NCBI GenBank assembly: GCA_963575745.1
Contig: CAUYUJ010015284.1
Coordinates: 185,001 to 249,000 of the forward strand
DNA: 64,000 nt
Direction: 5' to 3'
Source: Prorocentrum cordatum
Taxonomy: Eukaryota; Sar; Dinophyceae; Prorocentrales; Prorocentraceae
Numbering within the stretch: position 1 is the stretch's first letter; each line of letters starts with the position of its first letter. Position numbers and translations under genes: made by a program. Below the pieces are notes generated by a model that saw only the letters and a program-made list of their open reading frames with translations, had not been told where the DNA came from and made no database searches. Below, piece after piece: positions 22,181-32,290 of this stretch.

Positions 22181-22999
22181 AAAAATCCCTTTCGCCCAAG
22201 GCTAAGCCAGCATTTGAGGCGCCTCGTTTTATGGACTAGTTTGCTCCCGCTTGCGCTGCGGGCCCCGAGCTTAAGCGGCAGCTTTCTTGCGCCGCTCCAG
22301 GGCGCGCCCATCTTACGTATTAGGTCGGGAAGTGGCTGGGGGTTGTTCATGCGCTTGTCTTGCGTGCTGCCGCTTCCGCCAAGCGCGGTCGAGATCCCGA
22401 GAAGTTCTTGGATTTTTTCCTGCGCCTCAACAGACGCATCAGTAGGCAGAGCGAATTGGACTCCAATGATTTCTTTGGTCCTGATCGTCAAGCGGAGCTT
22501 CTTCGTTGGATCAGTTGGACAGGATCTCGCTGCTCCTCGCCCCCCGCAGGGCTGGGCGACCTCGCCCATCTGAGAGAACGCCGTGCTCGTGGCGCCCAAG
22601 CCAGGGCGCTTACCAACGGGCGCCACAGTTTCACAAAGCGGGCGCCCCGGCAGTGGAAGCATCATCCAGGGCGTTCGCGCACCTTCGTCCGCGACCCAAA
22701 GACAGTTGAAGCGGGAGGTTTCGATCGCGGTCGCGCGCTCTCTGACCTTGCTAATTTCATCAGCAGCAAGAGTCTCTCTTGGCGAGTTTCGGATCGACGC
22801 CGTCGACACCTCGGATCCCGTCGCCAGCGCGCTGCAGCATCTCCTTCCGACTGCCACTTCGAGCACTGACCTTATCGGCGCTAGATGGCACGGTTGCGAG
22901 GTTGCCCTCCAAGGAGGCTGGCGTCGATGAAATTGCGCCGCGTGGCCTCCATCGGCTCCCGATTCAAGATCGCTCGGGGTTTCTGGGGAGTGGCTATCT

Positions 23000-23816
23000 T
23001 TGGGTGAAGAGCAAGGGGTTTGGCCCGTTCAGCTGCTCGCCGCGGCGCGCGCGCCCCTGCCGAAGCCCGCAGGCGGAGAACGAGTCATTGGCCTCATGCC
23101 CAAAACGGCCAAGATATGGAGCTGGCCACGGCGCGGTGCTGCGTCGGAATGGTCCGACAGTCTCCCGTTTCACTGGGGTCCGGCCATTGTTTGCAGCAGC
23201 GATTTGCGAGCCGCCATGGTTCGGGCGCCGCTCGATGCGACAGCTGCCGCGGTGCGTTTTTCGGCCGCAGCCCTTCCCTTGGGCTTTGAGCAGTTGTCTG
23301 ATTCTCTTTCGTCGGTTGTGCTTTTTTTGTGCGGATCAGCAGCTGGGCTATCCTCCCATCGTGGTCTCTTTGGACGTGCAGTTGTGCGTCAGTCCGCGTT
23401 TCTACGAGGCCAGAGAGGAGCGGCGGGCGCCGTCCTGCCGACTCGACAGGGTCGCCTCACGGCGCGCAGTCTGCGAAGTTATTTCTTCGCCCTCTTTTGC
23501 AGAGGGCGCGGCGCATGGCCATTTCCACCACGTTTGGGGCGTTGATCGATGACGAGGTCTTGCGCACCGAAGGTGCCAATGTGCAGTGGAAGACAGCCCC
23601 GTCGAGTCGGCCACCGATTTCAAGGCAGGTCTCGGCGCCGCACGGCCTGTGGCGTCACCCAAGACGGTCCTCATTTCCAACGACGTGAGTTTGGGCGAGC
23701 TGCTGGCCAGGCGGTTTCGTGCCGCGGCCATGCCTGTCCAATTTTCTCATTCGGCGGTGGATCTCGGGGCTGGCTCTACGGGGGGAGGCAGGCGGTCTGT
23801 TCGCGAGTCCCCCTAG
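23000..23816 (+). pseudogene. LINE B reverse transcriptase (frameshifted)
   Basis: Frame 23000-23545 has PLPKPAGGERVIGLMPKTAK then AASEWSDSLPFHWG, the finger region where a conserved Lys and Arg hold the template and dNTP. A different frame gives LGYPPIVVSLDVQLCVSPRF. Frame 23329-23688 then gives GALIDDEVLRTEGANV, where the IDD triad stands for the YXDD catalytic box. Frame 23586-23816 gives the thumb-like ASPKTVLISNDVSLGELL and FSHSAVDLGA. The segments follow each other in order, so the gene decayed by indels without rearrangement. The loss of palm block A is probably a consequence of frame changes near 23270-23330. Confidence 0.68.
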
Positions 23817-24239
23817 AGGATTGTCGGAGCTGGGCGAAGGGCCTTTCGACAGCGCCGCGTTCGGCGCCGCGCCAAGCTGCGTCGTGTTTGCCGCGGTCTG
23901 GGGGCCGCCGGCGCTCTTCAAAGCTGCCTGCGGGCATTAGGCATTGGGCAGTGCGTCTTGCCGGCTCCTACGCCAGCGCCGCCGGGCGGCCGCCGCAGGA
24001 TCTGGGCCGCTCAGAGCAGGCGCCTCGCGAGCGTCATCGGCGCGCTGTTCGGCCGCGAGGATCCTACACTGGAGCTTCGTCGCCAGTTGGCGGCGGAGTA
24101 TCTCGCAGCGCGGCGCTTGCATCCTGAGTTCCATCGTCGAGTTGAGCTCTCGTGGCCAAGGTCCTGCAACGGCTGGAACTTGCCGGGTGCCCAGGGCGAT
24201 GGAGGGTTGCGGAAGGCATTGTTTCAGCAGCCAACGTTA

Positions 24240-24711
24240 CTGAGCGCAGGCTGGACGGCCCCCACTGCGACCAAGTGGCGCCGCCATGAGTCGCCAGGCA
24301 TGGCTGACTGGCATATGCCATCTTCCTCTCTCCCTGGGTTTGCTGGGGACGAGATGGACGTCGGATTTTCGGTCGCAGTTTTGGTCTTAGGCCAGCAGTC
24401 GCGAGGCAGGCGACGACTTGAAGTGCGAGATCGACCCGCGCTGGCCGAGGCGCGAGCACCTCCGTCGTCAAGGACGGAGACTGCGACATTGGAGGCCGGA
24501 CGTTGCGCGCCGCGGCGGGCCCCCTGTCGCCAGCGCTGCGGCGCGGCAGAACCCAGAGACGTCTCAGTGGGGAGCGGTCGGGGGCGCGTCAGGAATTATA
24601 GTCGGCGACATCCAGACGGCCCCGCGTTCCGAACTTCTCGCGTTATTTGCGTCATGCTTAGAGGGCGCCGGCGGCCCCGCGCGCACTATGGCGCGGACCA
24701 TGGCCCCCTAG
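24240..24711 (+). pseudogene. LINE B C-terminal region with RNase H-like block
   Basis: The frame ending at 24711 contains SQWGAVGGASGIIVGDIQTA followed by PRSELLALFASCLEGAGGP. A Gly-rich strand, then Q-x-x-P-R-x-E-L-x-A-L, is the beta-strand/helix region of RNase H domains in which the Glu is catalytic. The first catalytic Asp of a TDGS motif is not readable upstream. RNase H would remove the RNA template after reverse transcription. The upstream sequence has GWTAPTATKW, which I associate with the linker between RT and RNase H in dinoflagellate LINEs (from memory). Confidence 0.5.
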
Positions 24712-24719
24712 TTGCGGGG

Positions 24720-27330
24720 TGGGAGCGAGGTCGGTCGAGAGTCCAGGGCGGTGGGGGGGCGGAATTGGGATCCATGGCTTCGCGTAAAGATTGCCGTCGG
24801 CGCCGCAGGCGCTGGCCAGATCACTCTTGGGTGGGCCCCTTCAAATTTGGATTTAAGCGCCGAAGGGCCTTCGCCTCGCCAGGTTGTTCCTCGGGCTGGG
24901 GGCGGGCTGAACAGCTGGCTGATCGAGCTGCGTCAGAAGCCGGGGAAAGGTCCGGGGGCCTCTCGGCCCGTTCGGACCCCAGGACCGGTTTCCGGGATTG
25001 TGGGGCGCCCAGTCTGCCCTCGTTCGCAGGAGAGACCGCAGGGCCTGGATCGAGGCTGCTGCCACGTCTTTTGGCTCGTACTTCCGTTGCAGAACGTATG
25101 GTTTTTTGTGAGGCAATTAAGGCCCTGCTGGAGGCCTCTGGAGCCCCTTGCATCCCTACTGTTGGGGTTCTCCTTTTTCCGTCCGACATTGTTGTCTCGG
25201 TCCATGGGCCCGTGGAGGTCGGCGGATCGGTTTTGCATCCTATAGGCTGGCCTTTCCGGATTTGCGCAGTTAAAATATTTGCCAGCATCGTGGTAGGACG
25301 GCGACCGTCGATGGGCGCCAGGAAGTGCCCGCGCGCATGGCCCCCGCACGAAAAGGCCACGATAATTTTGGTCGAGTTCGCAGGAATGTGTTTCCATCGC
25401 GTGCGCGGCCGTCGAAGGCTTCGACTGCTCTTTGAGAGGCGAAGATTTCAGCTTCGGCTGAGCAGAGGGTAAGCTCACGGGAGTGCAAGCGAGCCCTTTG
25501 CGGCGCAGGCTCGCCCGTGGCCATGGCTTCCCTTCGGGCAGCCCCAGCTCGGCACCCACCCCGTCCTTGGCGGGGCCTTCGCCCCACCCGTCTTCTGATG
25601 GAGGTGTAAAAGCCAGGGGGCGCCTGCACCCTGCGGGGTAGCGGACGCGGGGTTGTTGGCTCGTGGTTTCCTCTTGTTGTTTCTCCTCTTCCTTGCTTTC
25701 CGCTGGCTTTGAGCAGCTTGCATGATTTTCTCTCCCGCCCACCTTGCGCTCCCGCGCTACAGCGAGCGGGCGGCGGGCCGCAAGGCGGCTGATCCCATTT
25801 TGCGCCACGAGGAATCTGCCCCCTCTTCTCTCTTCCCGTGCATGGTAGGTAACCCGCGTGGGGATCCCGTTTGATGTGGTTTACATAATCCTGGGTTCCC
25901 TGTGGCCTATCCGTCTTAATGTCGTGGGTTGTCCGACGGAGGGTTATCCTTAAACGGTGTATGGGAACGAAGTCAGTTTGAATACCACCACTTCCATCTC
26001 CCGGAGCCGTTCAGAACGAGGCGCCTCTAAGCCCACTTCATCCCAGACCCTACCTTTGACACGTTCCCCCCATAGTGGCCCCTCCGTCTGGCTTGACAAC
26101 CCCTGATCGCTCCAACGGGGACATCCCGGGAGTCGTCTCCCGCCCCGCCTCTCTCTCGAACGCCGCCGGCGTCGGGCGGCCCCAGTCCCGCGCGCGCGCC
26201 GCGCGCACGTCTAGTCCTCATCGGCCGCACCCGCGCGGCGCGCCCCGGCCCGCGCGCGCCCCCAGTGCGAGGCAGCGATCCGTCCACCCCACCGTGAGCC
26301 CTGCGATTTCGCGGGGCGTTGCGGGGGCGGCGGGTCGTCGCGCCCGCCGAGGCCGGCGGCGGCGCGCAGAGGAGGGGGGGGGTCCGAGAGGCACCGTGAC
26401 GAGCACTCCACCAACGGGCGCTTTGGGACCCCGCCGGGGTGGCCACTTTGGGGGACTCTCGGGGGGGGGTTCGAGCGACACCGTGATGGGCGCTCGCCAC
26501 GCCGTCTTTTTCGCACCCTGCGTTTATACGCTGAGAGTCGGGCGCTGGAGCCTTCACGGGTCGATCCAGCGAGAGAGATGCCGCAGAAAGATGGGGCCCG
26601 TGGCTGCGGGCGTGATTTCCTCACCCATTCCACGTTACGGGTGCTTTGGAAACCCGCCAGAGTTGCCTCTTTGGGGGCTTCGCTTCGGGCGTTGCCAGGG
26701 TGCACACGTTGGGGGAGGGTGGGGCGGGTTGCGTTCGCTGGGTCGCTGGCCAGAGTGCCCGTTCGCGGAGTCTACGTCAGAGGGGCGCCGAGGGGCAGGG
26801 CCGGGGGAGGGGGGGGAAGTCCTTCTCAAAGGGTCTGGGGGTGCGCTGAGAGCGCTTCTTCTCAACGGGTCTGGAGGGGTTTCCGCGGGGGCAGCTTCGG
26901 GGACGGGCTCGGAGTCCAGCGGCAAGAAGCCCCACCGCCCCTCGAGCTTCGAAGACGTCCTGGCAGGCGGAGCCCCCCCCCCCTCGCCACCACACCCGGT
27001 GTTGGCGCGCCGCCGAGGCCGCGCAGCCTTCTGACGGCAGTTGCCGACCCACGCCCGCTCGGCGAAGGGTCGGCCAGCCATGGCCGAGAACACGGGCCCC
27101 ACAGGCATCGCGCGAAGAAGAAAGCGGCCCCGAGGTTTGCGTTTTCGGAGCGTTCTTGTTAGTGTTTGGGGCCTGCGGCGGAGTCCTCGTCGCCACGGCC
27201 GTATCCGCCTCGAAGCTCTGGTTAATCCCATGGGAGGTCAGGGGTGGCGGGAGTTGAGGATCGACGCAGGATCGCAATGCGTCAACACATAGTGAGACCT
27301 CAGAATCGTTCATGCTTCTCGGCCTCCCTG
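24720..27330. other. GC-rich stretch without a recognisable gene
   Basis: High GC keeps several frames open on both strands, but none has a recognisable domain or consistent coding character. Short imperfect duplications are present: CTTCTCAAAGGGTCTGG at about 26822 and CTTCTCAACGGGTCTGG at about 26857; GGCACCGTGACGAGC and CGACACCGTGATGGGC near 26391 and 26477. A 5' exon of the polycystin gene may lie here but cannot be identified. Confidence 0.5.
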
Positions 27331-27382
27331 AGGAAGCCCTCTGGCCAAACATACAAACAAGTGTTCCGGGGCGGCCAAACAA

Positions 27383-29266
27383 ATGCTCGGGTTGGTAAGC
27401 CGGTCCGTGAGGAAGCCCAGGGTTGAGGATATGTTTTCCTCAGCACCATTTTTTCCACATGCTAATACAGGCCTCGAGGTCTTGGTGAATGAGAAGGCGT
27501 TCAACGATCTGCTCGCGCAGCAGCGAGGGGCGCTTGCGATATTGAAACAAGGGTTCAACGTCATATTGTTCATTGGCTTTCTCATCCTCTACACCGTTCT
27601 GGCTCTCGGCGAGCCGCTCGACGATTTCCGGGCGTATGAAGGATACATCCGCAGGCGTTTCGACACGGATGCTGCCATGCCAATTGCTGACGTTGATTCA
27701 AGCTACAACTTCTGGGAGTATATGAGGACATCATTTATACCCGGCATCTACGGTAACGATACGTCCATCTATTTCATGCCTGATTACTCCGTGCAGAAGT
27801 TGATGACAATTGGGGGGGACGAGGCGCATTCGAACCGTCTGTACGGAACGGTTCGCATGCGCATGGTGAAGACACTGAGCGACCAGGACTGCAAGGTCGC
27901 CGACGGCTTCGCTTCGGCGTTCCCGCAATGCTACGGCGGGTACTCTGAGGCGTCCGAGGACAAATCAAGTTATGGCCCGATCAACTCCATCGGCGATGCC
28001 GAATTCGATTACACAAAAATGGAGGCGGGTTCAACAATATGCGGGAGCCTGTCTTGTTATGGACCTGGGGGCTTCATTGAGGCTTTGACGTCCACCTATA
28101 ACGCGTCCTACACGAGGCTCCTGTACATTGAAAACTCTGGCTGGATCTCCCAAGGCACTCGAGCAGTGTTCGTGGATTTCACAATTTACAACTTCAACTC
28201 TGGGTACTACGCAGTGTGCAGCATCCTGTTCGAGGTTGCGCCAAGCGGGCACTGGGTGCACACCTTCGATGTTCAGATTCTGATGGAGCGGCACCTCGCA
28301 CCGCTTGGCACCGGAGAGATGAGCGACTGGATGACGTTGGTTGGCGAGATTGTGCTTCTGGGCTTCGTCGTCCGTCAGATCATGGAGGAGGCAGCGGAGT
28401 TCATCGGGTGTCGGAACCGGGGGGCCGGCAAGATCAAGATACCGCGAATCAAGATGGAGTATTTCAGGGACGCTTGGAACATTTTGGACTGGCTGAACCT
28501 CTTGCTCATCATCGTGACCTTCGTCATCAGGCTGAACACTTGGAGCTTGACGCCACCGGTTGACGTCCTGTTTAATGATGCAGCAGGCCAGGGCGTGAGC
28601 ACTTTTGTTGACTTCAGCCCGCTTGCGAAGAATGTACGGACTATCAGGGAGTTGATCGCTTTCAACGCCGTTCTCACATGGTTCAAGGCAGTAAAGTACA
28701 TCGACGTGTTCCCTTACATCGCATTCTTGATGCAAACAGTGCAGGGCTCGCAGAGGCACCTCCTCACCTGGTTCTGCATCTTCTCCACCTCGCTTATGGG
28801 GTTTGTTCTTGCCTTCACATTCGCCTTCGGCGCCGAAGACCCCGTGTTCAGCACGCCCTGGAAGACCTTCGTTGTCTTGGTTCGAACTCTTCTGGGAGAC
28901 TCCGACATGGCTACCGTGCATGAACGTGCCCCGTTTACAGGGGCATTGCTTCTCATAGCGTTCGTCGCCATAATCTTCTTCACCGTGATGCAGTTGTTCG
29001 TCTCCCTCATGCTTGGGGCCCTGCAGGATGCCAAGCTCACAGAAGAGCTGAAACAGGCCAGGCAGTGGCACGAGCTCGTGGAACGCACGACCGAGCTCAT
29101 GGTCACCGTGTCTGTGACCTTCAGGCTGGAGGAGCCCAGGCGACGAGAGCTATTCACATGCACCGACCCTGGCCAAGCCAGGATCGGTGCACATGCGGTA
29201 GGCTCGTGCCGTGTCGACGCGGCGGCGACCCCAGCTCGGGCGTTTAAGGTTGAACACCGCCAGTGA
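27383..29266 (+). CDS. PKD2-like: Polycystin (PKD2/TRPP-like) cation channel, main exon
   Basis: A 627-codon frame with the full polycystin plan. TM1 is at about residues 53-77. The large extracellular polycystin (TOP) domain spans about 85-310, with NRLYGTVRMRMVKT, CGSLSCYGPGGFIEAL and the hallmark TRAVFVDFTIYNFNSGYYAV. Further TM helices lie at about 314-334, 365-385, 425-447 and 455-482. A pore helix and filter follow (WKTFVVLVRTLLGD, compare LGD in the PKD2 filter) and S6 is at about 519-545. NILDWLNLLLIIVTF is typical of S3 in this family. The known role is a Ca2+-permeable non-selective cation channel, often ciliary. The Met at 27383 is the first in an open frame that has a stop at about 27329; the true start may be in an upstream exon. 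The last residues after about 570 lose similarity, so the exon probably ends before 29266; GCG|GTAGGC at 29197/29198 is one phase-0 donor option. Confidence 0.9.
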   Translation: MLGLVSRSVRKPRVEDMFSSAPFFPHANTGLEVLVNEKAFNDLLAQQRGALAILKQGFNVILFIGFLILYTVLALGEPLDDFRAYEGYIRRRFDTDAAMPIADVDSSYNFWEYMRTSFIPGIYGNDTSIYFMPDYSVQKLMTIGGDEAHSNRLYGTVRMRMVKTLSDQDCKVADGFASAFPQCYGGYSEASEDKSSYGPINSIGDAEFDYTKMEAGSTICGSLSCYGPGGFIEALTSTYNASYTRLLYIENSGWISQGTRAVFVDFTIYNFNSGYYAVCSILFEVAPSGHWVHTFDVQILMERHLAPLGTGEMSDWMTLVGEIVLLGFVVRQIMEEAAEFIGCRNRGAGKIKIPRIKMEYFRDAWNILDWLNLLLIIVTFVIRLNTWSLTPPVDVLFNDAAGQGVSTFVDFSPLAKNVRTIRELIAFNAVLTWFKAVKYIDVFPYIAFLMQTVQGSQRHLLTWFCIFSTSLMGFVLAFTFAFGAEDPVFSTPWKTFVVLVRTLLGDSDMATVHERAPFTGALLLIAFVAIIFFTVMQLFVSLMLGALQDAKLTEELKQARQWHELVERTTELMVTVSVTFRLEEPRRRELFTCTDPGQARIGAHAVGSCRVDAAATPARAFKVEHRQ

Positions 29267-29407
29267 TTCGGCATCGGCTCATATCGGACGATCCGCGCTA
29301 TCAGCAAGCCCCGATTATTCAAAGTTGAACGACCCATGCGATATCAGAAACCAACGCGCAAGTCGTCATGGCACGAACTGGCTGTGCACAGCCCTTGTTT
29401 ATCCAAG

Positions 29408-29583
29408 GAGCGATTTAAGGAGTTCGTCCCTGGGCTGTACTACCGCTACAGGCGGTGGAAGAGGGGGCGATACGAGCACGAGCTGAGGCGCGAGGAGTCC
29501 TACGAGGAGCGCCAGGCGAAGGACCTCGGAGGCCGCCAGCCGCTTCCGCTGGGGGCCGCCAGCCCGAGCTGGGGAAGAATCAA
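29408..29583 (+). CDS. Candidate second exon of the polycystin gene (cytoplasmic tail)
   Basis: After a pyrimidine-rich end and TCCAAG (AG at 29406-29407), a phase-0 segment encodes ERFKEFVPGLYYRYRRWKRG and then a charged helix (RYEHELRREESYEERQAK). It ends at AATCAAG followed by GTGAAG at 29584, a possible donor, though the frame stays open beyond it. A basic aromatic stretch plus charged helix directly after S6 suits the cytoplasmic tail of a polycystin-like channel. The exon-exon join is not proven. The alternative is that the whole interval from 28.9 kb is one read-through frame with errors. Confidence 0.55.
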
Positions 29584-30173
29584 GGTGAAGCAGGGCGTGA
29601 TGGTGCAGAACGACGGCGAGGACTCCTTATCGTCCTTCTCTCGTCCTCTCCATCCTAGTCCTCCCCTTCCTCGTTTCGGAGCGGGCGTTTGGCCCGCTGG
29701 AAATTTAGGGTGTGTCGGTGGCCATATGGCCGCTGGGATGGAACGTCCAAGCGTGAAGTTTCAGCAACCCTGTAACAATGTCGGAGCGGAGGCTAGTGTA
29801 AGAGTGATGCGCCCTCGCTACGGGCCACTTTCCAGATGGGCCCCATCGCAGCCCTACTAGTCCTTGTCCTCCTTCTCCTCATCCTCTTCGCTCTCCCCGT
29901 CCTCGCACGCTACCCCCCCCTCCGGCACACTGGCCTGACACCACGGCGGGCATCATTTTTTCCTCTATGCACTGGTTATAACACTTGCCTTGCTGACGTT
30001 GGCGAGCACACATCTTCAGCTGCGGACGCGTCTTCCCGACTTCCATCCGACTCCAGCTTCCATCTCTCCGACTCCGGCCCCCACCACTCGGCCGACTCCC
30101 GACTCGAGCTTGGGCCAGTCCGTCGGACCGATGGTGCGCGATCTGCTCTGCTTCGCTCCCCCCCGCGCCGCAG

Positions 30174-30411
30174 GACTCGGGCTCCGAGCCGGACCTCGGC
30201 CCACTGCACCACGCCTCGCAGCTCAGGGCGGTGGAGGACAACAGCGGTCGCAGGGGCAGCCAGTCGAGCCTGGGCAGCCTGGACACCGCGGGCGGGAAGC
30301 GTTGGAGCCGGGTGGGGGTGTTTCAGGTGGCCCAGCATTGCTCCGGCCAGCAGAACAGAAGGATAAAGGGGCCCCCTCGACGCCACGGCTGGGCGCGGCT
30401 GGACAAAACAG
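30174..30411 (+). CDS. Candidate exon with consensus splice sites, acidic/Ser-rich tail
   Basis: The segment begins after a C-rich tract and GCCGCAG (AG at 30172-30173) and ends at AAACAG followed by GTGAGT (30412), a near-perfect consensus donor. The frame (phase 0 at the start) reads DSGSEPDLGPLHHASQLRAV, then EDNSGRRGSQSSLGSLDTAG and a basic end. An internal alternative donor is CGG|GTGGGG at about 30309. The composition is that of a flexible phosphorylatable tail. Most likely part of the polycystin transcript by strand and distance. A downstream acceptor is TTTCTCAG at 30485-30492, giving an 81-base intron. Confidence 0.5.
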
Positions 30412-30627
30412 GTGAGTTTCGACCCCGGGAGGGGTCCGGGGACCGATTTGACTGGATTTGCCCTCGTCCCCCCTCTTGACGGACTTTCTCAGGGCCCGCC
30501 CCGCGCAGACTCCTTGGCCGCTTCCAAGGGGAGCGTGTCAACATCCACAGCCTCACTCTCTGGATTCTTCTCAGACGCCCGAAGGATAGTTTGTGTTCAA
30601 TCCTTGTGTTCTTGTTCCCGATCTCAG

Positions 30628-30826
30628 CCCTCAGGGAGCTGGCTTTCGGGCCCCGGGACAATCAGCACGGGTTCTGGAACCAAAGACTGTCCCCGAGGAC
30701 GAGGCCGAGACCTTTGTGGCGCGGGTTTTTGCTCAGCCACAAAGGCGTCGAATGTTTGGGATTGGGCGCGACTTCATGGATACAGGGCGGCTCTGCGTGG
30801 ATGCCTCGCGTGGAGCGCATCCATAG
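30628..30826 (+). CDS. Candidate exon segment, two competing frames
   Basis: After CCCGATCTCAG (AG at 30626-30627) one frame reads ARVLEPKTVPEDEAETFVAR then VFAQPQRRRMFGIGRDFM and stops at TAG 30824-30826. A second frame, which would follow from an acceptor at 30492, is open from about 30495 to 30866 and reads RRLLGRFQGERVNIHSLTLW, LCSILVFLFPISALRELAFG and ERIHRIAYQWGRAS. The first has the more protein-like charged composition. Which frame is used, and whether an indel is present, cannot be decided from genomic sequence alone. Confidence 0.4.
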
Positions 30827-31141
30827 GATCGCGTATCAATGGGGTCGCGCCTCGGTGATTTGATGAATGGCGTGTATGCGGATATGTTCGTCGCTCGTGA
30901 GGACAGTGGACCGAAGGGGCCACACGCTACGGAAGATCAGGTGATCGATTTGGTGATGGAGTCGGCTGGGTACATTGCCGACGGCGTCGTCGAGAGGACA
31001 GGGGCGGCGAAGTCCTTGCTCTTCTCGGAGATGACCGAGGCGAGGGACATCCTGCGCAACATCACGACCGTGGTAGAGGTGCTTAACAGGAGAGCGCGCG
31101 ACCTCGAATTGCAGCAGCAGCAGTTTACCAGGCACTTCTGA
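30827..31141 (+). CDS. Candidate terminal exon with C-terminal coiled coil
   Basis: Directly after CCATAG (AG at 30825-30826) a phase-0 frame of about 104 codons reads MGSRLGDLMNGVYADMFVAR, EDQVIDLVMESAGYIADGVV and ends RNITTVVEVLNRRARDLELQ plus a Gln run, stopping at TGA 31139-31141. The last 45 residues have heptad-like spacing and are probably a coiled coil. Polycystin-2 channels oligomerise through C-terminal coiled coils, so this would be a fitting end for the gene 1.5 kb upstream on the same strand. It is the clearest coding segment downstream of the channel exon, but its linkage is inferred. Confidence 0.55.
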   Translation, partial: DRVSMGSRLGDLMNGVYADMFVAREDSGPKGPHATEDQVIDLVMESAGYIADGVVERTGAAKSLLFSEMTEARDILRNITTVVEVLNRRARDLELQQQQFTRHF

Positions 31142-31632
31142 CGTGAGCTGCGCGGAGGGCATGCGCGAGTTAGCGCGCCGCCCAGCCCCATGCACCATGC
31201 ACTGTCTCGCACTGTGCGTTTCGCACAGTTTGTCGGGCCTGTTTGGGCTTCTTCTTTGAGAAAGACTTGCAATTGTTAACTGCGACTTTGTCGCACTGAC
31301 TGCCTGCCCCGCATCGCAGCATTCCTGAGCTGCAAAAGATCCATTCCCCATCAACGCGCAGAGGGGGTTAGGGGGAAGGGGGAAGGCTTCTTGGAAGCAT
31401 CTCTGTTTCTCAGAAGGCGCGGGCCAGCGCCTTCTATGAAGCAGCCTTCTTCTAAGAAGCTTCCCCTCTCCCTCTACCCCCTTGGGCGCGCCGCCAGATT
31501 GCCCGAGAATGATTGTGCCCGAGGCGAAGGTCCCAGCTGCGCTCTACCCGAGTGCGGAGATTTTCGCACTCCTGTTCCCGTAGGCGTCATCCACCGCGTT
31601 CGCCCCTCTGGCCCTTCGTCCCCCCCCTCCTG
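31142..31632. other. Intergenic
   Basis: No gene. Contains an inverted arrangement of AAGGCTTCTTGGAAGC / GCAGCCTTCTTCTAAGAAGC at about 31383-31460, which could fold, and the start of the repeat-dense region. Confidence 0.5.
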
Positions 31633-31960
31633 ACCATGCTGGGCTCTCTCGTCGTCATCATGATGCCGCGCCCGCTCGAGTCGCCGACTCGCGCCGAAGT
31701 CGCCGGAGTGTCCGCGCGTCAGCGCGGCCTGTGAGACGCGCTGGGAAGTCCTCGGCTGTCAGCGCCATCGCCGCCGCGTCGGTCGCGCCAGACTAGCTGG
31801 CCAGTCAGCGCGCGAGCCTGCACGCGCTGGCGCGGTCGCAGCGATGCGCAAGTCATCGCCGAGCAATCATCACAGTCGCCGCCGCATGGGCTTTGCAAGC
31901 CAAGTTGCGGGAGGGTGGGTGAGATGATTGCACGAGCAGTGGAAGTGGCAATTTCAAGAG
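31633..31960. repeat. R1 dispersed repeat, partial copy
   Basis: Shares the ordered blocks of the R1 family: GTCGCCGGAGTGTCCGCGCGTC, CAGCGCGCGAGCCTGCACGCGC and TTTGCAAGCCAAGTTGCGGG followed by GGTGGGTGAGATG. It is closest to the copy ending at about 40010 (both end with GAGATGATTGC..GAGC). Confidence 0.75.
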
Positions 31961-32039
31961 CGAAATGTAACCACGTAGGTTACGACATCTAGATAGCGCA
32001 ATCGAGATTGCACACCAGAGATTGCAGCACATAGTCTGC

Positions 32040-32290
32040 ATATATTGCACCGCATCGGTTGATCCACAAGTATTCCATCACATAGGTTGTACCACAGTAA
32101 ATTGCACAGCTTGTATTGTACCACTTAGATTGCGCACCACATCAATTTCCGTTCATACATTGTAGCCCTTAGATAGCACAACATATATTGTGTACCACAG
32201 ATGGCACCACATAGGTTGCACCACATAGGCTTCCCCACAAAGACAGCACAACCGAGACTCTACTGGTTTAGAACAACATAGGGTCTGCCA
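32040..32290. repeat. TTGCACCACATAG minisatellite
   Basis: Degenerate 14-20-base units of the form TTGCACCACATAGGT (clearest at about 32195-32235). Same family as about 42775-43020 and, in reverse orientation, 9125-9265. Confidence 0.75.

Larger units (their letters stand above)
22214..24720 (+). mobile_element. LINE B: degenerate non-LTR retrotransposon with RT and RNase H remnants
   Basis: Separate frames on this strand give successive pieces of a reverse transcriptase followed by an RNase H-like segment: LPKPAGGERVIGLMP (RT N-terminal block) near 23060-23105, GALIDDEV (DD pair codons 23548-23553), SKTVLISNDVSLGELLARRF-like thumb sequence near 23665-23725, GWTAPTATKWRR near 24250-24285, and GIIVGDIQTAPRSELLALF near 24590-24650. 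The order matches LINEs with a C-terminal RNase H. Frames change at least four times, so the copy is dead. The 5' limit is approximate; 22214-22990 is assigned by continuity only. Confidence 0.7.

Noticed and set aside
26075-27034. 319-codon GC-rich frame upstream of the channel
   Set aside because: Low-complexity Gly/Arg/Pro composition, both strands open, no domain or splice evidence.
28031-29071. 346-codon frame opposite the polycystin exon
   Set aside because: Shadow of the plus-strand gene, whose membrane and TOP-domain motifs are clear.
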